From the NCBI GenBank assembly GCA_045638565.1, contig JAZUBN010000035.1:1-18998 (forward strand): a stretch of 18,998 nucleotides of DNA, in the 5' to 3' direction. The DNA comes from SIG471 sp045638565 (GTDB taxonomy: Bacteria > Bacillota > Clostridia > Oscillospirales > Butyricicoccaceae). Below the pieces are notes generated by a model. The model ran no database searches, was not told where the DNA came from, and saw only the letters and a list, made by a program, of their open reading frames with translations. The translations under genes and the position numbers were made by a program. Below, one piece after another: positions 14,796 to 18,998 of this stretch. Each line of letters begins with the position of its first letter. The stretch's first letter is position 1.

Positions 14796-15920
14796 ATGGA
14801 TAAGAAAAAGGCTCTTGAAACAGCTCTTGCCAACCTTGAAAAGCAGTTTGGTAAAGGCACAGTAATGCGTCTTGGTGAGAATACTCACATGAATGTTGAG
14901 TTTATTCCTACAGGTTCTTTGACACTTGACGTTGCTCTTGGCATCGGCGGTGTTCCAAAGGGACGAATTGTGGAAATATATGGTCCTGAATCTTCCGGTA
15001 AGACAACAGTTGCACTTTCCATCATTGCTGCCGCACAGAAGGCTGGCGGTGAAGCAGCATTTATTGATGCTGAACATGCGCTTGATCCTGTTTATGCAAA
15101 GGCTCTTGGTGTAGATACAGAATCTCTTCTCGTTGCTCAGCCTGACAACGGTGAACAGGCGCTTGAAATTACAGAAGCTCTTGTTCGTTCGGGTGCTATT
15201 GATGTTATTGTAGTTGACTCGGTTGCGGCTCTCGTACCAAAGAGCGAAATCGAAGGTGAAATGGGTGATAACTTTGTAGGTCTTCATGCAAGACTTATGT
15301 CTCAGGCACTTCGTAAGCTCGCCGGTATCATTGGCAAGACAAACTGCGTAGCTATCTTTATTAATCAGCTTCGTGAAAAAATCGGTGTAATGTATGGTAA
15401 TCCGGAGGTTACAACAGGTGGCCGTGCACTTAAGTTCTTCTCATCTGTACGTATTGATATCAGAAAGACAGAAACTCTTAAGGTTGGTTCGACAATGATC
15501 GGCAGCCGTACAAAGGCCAAGGTTGTTAAGAATAAGATTGCGCCTCCATTCAAGGAAGCGGAATTTGATATTATTTACGGTGAAGGCATTTCCAAGGTCG
15601 GTGAAATTGTCGACCTCGGTATCAAGTATGATTTTGTTCAGAAGAGTGGCGCATGGTTCTCTATGGGCGAAACAAGACTTGGTCAGGGCAGAGATGCAGC
15701 TAAGCAGTTCTTCAAGGATAATCCTGATATTGCTGATGATATCGAAGCAAAGATCAAGGCCGCTATCAAAGAAGAACAGCTTGCGGCTGAAAAGAAGTCT
15801 TCCGGTAAGAAGGCAGTTGCTAAGGAACCTGAAATGGCTGTAAAGCCAAGCGGCAAGGCTCAGGTAAAGCAGAATGGCATCGAAGCTTTTGCTGATGACT
15901 TCGAAGATATCGAAGAATAA
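14796..15920 (+). CDS. recA: Recombinase RecA
   Basis: ATP-dependent recombinase that coats single-stranded DNA, drives strand exchange and triggers LexA self-cleavage. Walker A is GPESSGKT (63-70), and a Walker B strand ends in VVDSVAAL (about 140-147). The L1/L2 DNA-binding loops and the INQLREKIGVMYGNPE region (about 189-204) are intact. At 374 residues it is somewhat longer than the roughly 350 of E. coli or Bacillus RecA; the extra length is a Lys/Ala-rich linker (about 327-358) leading to an acidic tail (DDFEDIEE). AGGAG at 14784-14788 is seven bases before the ATG. The stop overlaps the recX start (TAATG). Confidence 0.98.
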   Translation: MDKKKALETALANLEKQFGKGTVMRLGENTHMNVEFIPTGSLTLDVALGIGGVPKGRIVEIYGPESSGKTTVALSIIAAAQKAGGEAAFIDAEHALDPVYAKALGVDTESLLVAQPDNGEQALEITEALVRSGAIDVIVVDSVAALVPKSEIEGEMGDNFVGLHARLMSQALRKLAGIIGKTNCVAIFINQLREKIGVMYGNPEVTTGGRALKFFSSVRIDIRKTETLKVGSTMIGSRTKAKVVKNKIAPPFKEAEFDIIYGEGISKVGEIVDLGIKYDFVQKSGAWFSMGETRLGQGRDAAKQFFKDNPDIADDIEAKIKAAIKEEQLAAEKKSSGKKAVAKEPEMAVKPSGKAQVKQNGIEAFADDFEDIEE

Positions 15921-16381
15921 TGGATGATAATAAAAAAGCTCTTGAATACGCAGGCAAAGCGTTGTCCTATCGTATGCTTTCAGAAAAACAGCTTTTTGAT
16001 AAAATAGTAAATAAAGGTTTTTCGGAAGAAAGTGCGGCATATGCAGTAAATATGTTCAAAAAATATGGCGGGGTAAACGATGATGAATACTCTGAAAGCC
16101 TTATAAGAACATATAAAGCCAAAGGGTATGGCAAGAGAAGAATAGCTCAGAAGCTCAGAGAATCCGGAATAGACAGAGATATGTCAGATGAAAAACTGGA
16201 AGACTTTGAGCCTGACTATACAAAAATGCAGAAATATATTGCTTCTAAGATTAAGATGGATAATCCTGACAGACAGACGGTAAAAAAAGTTTTTGACGGT
16301 TTGATGAGAAAAGGATTTTCCTACGAACAGGTTAAAGAAGCATTAAATAAATATTTGAATGACGAGGAATACTATGAATAA
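15920..16381 (+). CDS. recX: Regulatory protein RecX
   Basis: A 153-residue helical-repeat protein of the RecX family, expected to bind RecA filaments and modulate their activity. The family pattern A...LsyR.lSEkQL..Ki..KGF.eE.a...v......G.vnDe.Y....I....aKGyGkrrI...L is readable across residues 6-65. The last part (about 100-148) holds a further three-helix repeat (DRQTVKKVFDGLMRKGFSYEQVKEAL). There is no separate Shine-Dalgarno; the ATG shares its A with the recA stop, so translation is coupled to recA. Codon use shifts to AAA-rich, meaning a much lower expected protein level than RecA from the same transcript. Confidence 0.92.
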   Translation: MDDNKKALEYAGKALSYRMLSEKQLFDKIVNKGFSEESAAYAVNMFKKYGGVNDDEYSESLIRTYKAKGYGKRRIAQKLRESGIDRDMSDEKLEDFEPDYTKMQKYIASKIKMDNPDRQTVKKVFDGLMRKGFSYEQVKEALNKYLNDEEYYE

Positions 16382-17702
16382 AACAATTCATTTGATCTCA
16401 CTCGGATGTGCTAAGAATCAGGTGAACTCAGAACAGATGTTGTTCCTGCTCAGAAATGCAGGATACAATATAACAGAATACATTGAAGATGCTGATGCTG
16501 TTGTGGTTAATACCTGTGGATTTATCGACAGCGCAAAAAAAGAAGCTATCGATACAATTCTTGAATCTGCACAGTATAAGGAAAATGGCAAGCTTCAGGC
16601 ACTCGTTGTGACTGGATGTCTTTCTGAACGATACAGAGATGAGATTCTTAAGGAACTTCCTGAGGTAGATGCTGTATGTGGCACAGGCAGTTATGAAGAT
16701 ATTGTTGAGGCTGTGGAAGCTGCCTTTAAAGGTGAAAAGAAAGGCTTCTACCGAGATATGAACAAGGCTGATCTCGAAGGCGAACGTATCATCATCAATA
16801 CACCGTACAGCGCATATATCAAGATTGCAGAAGGCTGTGATAACAAGTGTCATTACTGTGTTATCCCGTCTCTCAGAGGTTCTTTCAGAAGCCGTCCGAT
16901 GGAAAGTCTTATTGAAGAAGCAAAAAGACTTGCTGCAAGCGGCGTAAAGGAGCTCATGGTTGTAGCTCAGGATATTACAAGATACGGCACCGATCTTTAC
17001 GGTGAAAGAAAACTTCATGAACTCGTTAAGGAGTTCTGTAAGATTGAAGGCTTCGAGTGGATCAGACTTCACTATCTTTACCCTGATGAAATCGATGATA
17101 TTCTCCTTGAAACAATCAAGGAAGAACCAAAGGTACTTAAGTATTTCGATATCCCAATTCAGCATATCAGTGATAATATGCTCAAGGCTATGAACAGACG
17201 TGGTACCGGTAAGCTTGTAAGAGAAAGAATTGACAAAATTCGTTCGCTTATGCCGGATGCTGTTATGAGAACAAGCCTTATCGTTGGTTTCCCTGGTGAA
17301 ACCGAGGAAGATTATAATGAACTTTATGAGTTCCTTGAAGAATATAAGCTTGAACGTGCAGGTGTGTTTGCATTTTCAAGAGAAGAAGGGTCTGTGGCCT
17401 ATGATATGCCTGACCAGATTGACGAGGATGTAAAGCTCCAGAGACAGAATGCTTTGTTCAAGTTACAGACAGACATTATGGATATTCTTTCATCCAAGTA
17501 CATTGACAAGACATATAAGGTTTTGTGTGAAGGCTTTGATGAAGAGGAAGAAATGTTCTTCGGAAGAAGCTATATGGATTCACCTGATATTGATGGTATC
17601 GTCTACTTTGATGGCGAAGCTGAAGAAGGCGAATTCTATAATGTAAAAATTAATGATGCAGTAGGCTGTATCCTTTATGGATCAGTAGTGGAGGAAATAT
17701 GA
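16374..17702 (+). CDS. rimO: Ribosomal protein S12 methylthiotransferase RimO
   Basis: Radical-SAM enzyme that adds a methylthio group to an Asp of ribosomal protein S12 (uS12). It has 442 residues from the ATG at 16374, which has GAGG six bases upstream; the ATG at 16359 lacks one. The UPF0004 domain has Cys12 in LGCAKNQVNSE (the RimO-type signature, against KVNQYET in MtaB), Cys48 and Cys82. The radical-SAM cysteines are 155, 159 and 162 (CDNKCHYC), and a TRAM-like domain starts at about 375. The start lies eight bases inside recX and the stop overlaps pgsA by four (ATGA). In many Bacillota rimO and pgsA lie upstream of recA, so the order is changed here. Confidence 0.95.
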   Translation: MNKTIHLISLGCAKNQVNSEQMLFLLRNAGYNITEYIEDADAVVVNTCGFIDSAKKEAIDTILESAQYKENGKLQALVVTGCLSERYRDEILKELPEVDAVCGTGSYEDIVEAVEAAFKGEKKGFYRDMNKADLEGERIIINTPYSAYIKIAEGCDNKCHYCVIPSLRGSFRSRPMESLIEEAKRLAASGVKELMVVAQDITRYGTDLYGERKLHELVKEFCKIEGFEWIRLHYLYPDEIDDILLETIKEEPKVLKYFDIPIQHISDNMLKAMNRRGTGKLVRERIDKIRSLMPDAVMRTSLIVGFPGETEEDYNELYEFLEEYKLERAGVFAFSREEGSVAYDMPDQIDEDVKLQRQNALFKLQTDIMDILSSKYIDKTYKVLCEGFDEEEEMFFGRSYMDSPDIDGIVYFDGEAEEGEFYNVKINDAVGCILYGSVVEEI

Positions 17703-18244
17703 ACTTACCTAATACCATAACTATGATAAGAATTGCGCTTGTACCTGTTTTTATGGTCGTAGCGCTTAGTAATATCCCAAATCATGATTTTATTGCAACA
17801 GTTATCTTTGCTATTGCAAGTATTACTGACGGTCTTGACGGACATATTGCAAGAAAGTACAATCTCGTTACAAACTTCGGTAAGTTTGTAGATCCATTGG
17901 CTGATAAGCTTCTTGTAACAGCGGCTCTTCTTATTTTCTGCGAAACAGGTATTATGCCTGCATGGGCTGTAATGCTCATTATCGCAAGAGACCTCATCAT
18001 CAGCTCACTCAGAATGCTTGCAGCTGCACGCGGCAGAGTTATTCAGGCTGTATTTTCCGGTAAACTTAAGACAACAGTACATATTATCTGCATTATTTTG
18101 CTCATGCTCAATATTTTACCAGCAGGTATGCAGACACTTGCTGTATGGGTAATGGTTATTATGTCTGTATATTCATGTGTTGACTACATGATGAAGAATA
18201 TTGATATTCTCAAGGACAATATCAAAGACGGAGGAAAGAAATAA
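17699..18244 (+). CDS. pgsA: CDP-diacylglycerol--glycerol-3-phosphate 3-phosphatidyltransferase
   Basis: An integral membrane enzyme of 181 residues making phosphatidylglycerophosphate, the committed step to phosphatidylglycerol. The complete CDP-alcohol phosphotransferase motif is present: Asp44, Asp47-Gly48, Ala51-Arg52, Gly61, Asp65 and Asp69. About five or six hydrophobic segments cover the chain, starting NLPNTITMIRIALVPVF as in PgsA proteins. GGAGG lies inside the rimO end, and the start overlaps the rimO stop (ATGA). Other members of the superfamily share the motif, but the N-terminus, the length and the rimO linkage favour PgsA. Confidence 0.93.
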   Translation: MNLPNTITMIRIALVPVFMVVALSNIPNHDFIATVIFAIASITDGLDGHIARKYNLVTNFGKFVDPLADKLLVTAALLIFCETGIMPAWAVMLIIARDLIISSLRMLAAARGRVIQAVFSGKLKTTVHIICIILLMLNILPAGMQTLAVWVMVIMSVYSCVDYMMKNIDILKDNIKDGGKK

Positions 18245-18998
18245 TGAAAGTTTATAATACACTCACAAGACAGAAGGAAGAGTTCAAGACTCTTGAGCCT
18301 AACAAGGTAAAAATGTATTCCTGTGGTCCAACAGTTTACAACTACTTCCATGTTGGTAATTCAAGACCATTTATTATCTTTGATGTTCTCAGAAGATACC
18401 TTGAATATAAGGGTTATGAAGTAACATTCGTACAGAACTTCACAGATATCGATGATAAGGTTATCAAGAAGGCTAACGAAGAAGGTACAACATACGATAA
18501 AATCGCTGAAAGATATATCAAGGAATATTTTACAGATGCACAGGGACTTGGTATCAAGAAGGCAACATACCATCCTCTTGCAACTGAAAATATCGATGGT
18601 ATCATCAATATGGTTCAGACACTTATCGACAAGGGCTTCGCATATGAACTCAACGGTGACGTATACTACAATACAAAGGCTTTCCAGCCTTACGGTAAGC
18701 TTTCTCACCAGCCACTTGAAGAACTTGAAGCAGGTGCTCGTATTGGTGTTAATGAAGAAAAGAAGGATGCCATGGACTTTGCTCTCTGGAAGAATGCAAA
18801 GCCAGGTGAACCATCATGGGTTTCTCCATGGGGTAACGGCAGACCAGGCTGGCATATTGAATGTTCTGTAATGGCTAAGAGATATCTTGGCGATACAATT
18901 GACACTCACTCCGGTCGTGTTGACCTTTGCTTCCCACATCATCAAAATCAAATTGCACAGAGTGAAGCTGCTAATGGTAAAGCATTTGCAAATTACTG
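18244..18998 (+). CDS. cysS: Cysteine--tRNA ligase, N-terminal part (truncated by window end)
   Basis: The first 251 codons of a class I synthetase of usually about 460-470 residues. The N-terminal zinc Cys27 is in YSCGPTVYNY, the HIGH-type motif is HVGNSR (36-41), and a second zinc Cys207 is in GWHIECSVM. The next zinc-binding element usually reads GGxDLxFPHHENE; here it is GRVDLCFPHHQNQ (224-236), so the Glu equivalent to E. coli Glu238 is Gln236, and the other Glu is also Gln. The KMSKS loop and anticodon domain lie beyond the window. GGAGGAAAG before the start is the ribosome binding site. The start codon shares its A with the pgsA stop. Codon use is biased as for asnS. Confidence 0.95.
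   Translation, partial: MKVYNTLTRQKEEFKTLEPNKVKMYSCGPTVYNYFHVGNSRPFIIFDVLRRYLEYKGYEVTFVQNFTDIDDKVIKKANEEGTTYDKIAERYIKEYFTDAQGLGIKKATYHPLATENIDGIINMVQTLIDKGFAYELNGDVYYNTKAFQPYGKLSHQPLEELEAGARIGVNEEKKDAMDFALWKNAKPGEPSWVSPWGNGRPGWHIECSVMAKRYLGDTIDTHSGRVDLCFPHHQNQIAQSEAANGKAFANY

Noticed and set aside
16359..16373. Upstream ATG as the rimO start
   Set aside because: No ribosome binding site before it and a five-residue extension atypical of RimO; GAGG is correctly spaced before the ATG at 16374.
1..18998. CRISPR arrays, defence islands, prophage or transposon genes
   Set aside because: No repeat-spacer pattern, integrase, transposase or phage gene on either strand; all larger frames are accounted for by chromosomal genes.

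Overview
The window reads as ordinary chromosomal DNA from a low-to-moderate GC member of the Bacillota, most likely class Clostridia (Oscillospirales/Ruminococcaceae-like; the family is inference). The basis is the combination of a type II pantothenate kinase, a type Ic (PF12897-like) aspartate aminotransferase, a DUF1385 (YqhQ-type) protein beside prmC, a DacF-like carboxypeptidase, strong AGGAGG ribosome binding sites and TTGNNN/TATAAT promoters. I see no insertion sequence, prophage, CRISPR array, tRNA or rRNA. No stretch without a gene is longer than 300 bases; the longest is 66-335.

Layout. (1) 1-65: the first codons of murC on the minus strand, divergent from everything to its right across an AT-rich control region (66-335). 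(2) 336-3911: asnS, coaW and a highly codon-biased aspartate aminotransferase, all plus strand. (3) 3990-6196: secD and secF, overlapping by one base. They end at a shared bidirectional terminator facing mtaB (minus strand, 6238-7530). (4) 7629-8741: a secreted D-Ala-D-Ala carboxypeptidase. (5) 8865-9278: a small, single-gene P-loop NTPase with its own promoter, two inverted repeats and a strong terminator. (6) 9361-14691: a tightly packed run of lipoprotein, OmpR-type response regulator, sensor histidine kinase, DUF1385 membrane protein and prmC. (7) 14691-18998: a LexA-like box and an extended -10 promoter drive recA-recX-rimO-pgsA-cysS, where every junction overlaps by 1-8 bases; cysS runs off the window.

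Together the genes cover tRNA charging and tRNA/ribosome modification (asnS, cysS, mtaB, rimO, prmC), envelope work (murC, secDF, carboxypeptidase, pgsA, lipoprotein-linked two-component system), CoA and amino-acid metabolism (coaW, aminotransferase) and recombination/SOS (recA, recX).

Nothing here is clearly a new defence or mobile system. The points most worth a second look are: loss of the transmembrane Asp of SecF that is implicated in proton coupling; glutamine in place of the zinc-ligand Glu of CysS; the lipoprotein plus two-component module, which seems to start on an mRNA with little or no leader; and the compact, highly expressed orphan P-loop gene with palindromes around its promoter.
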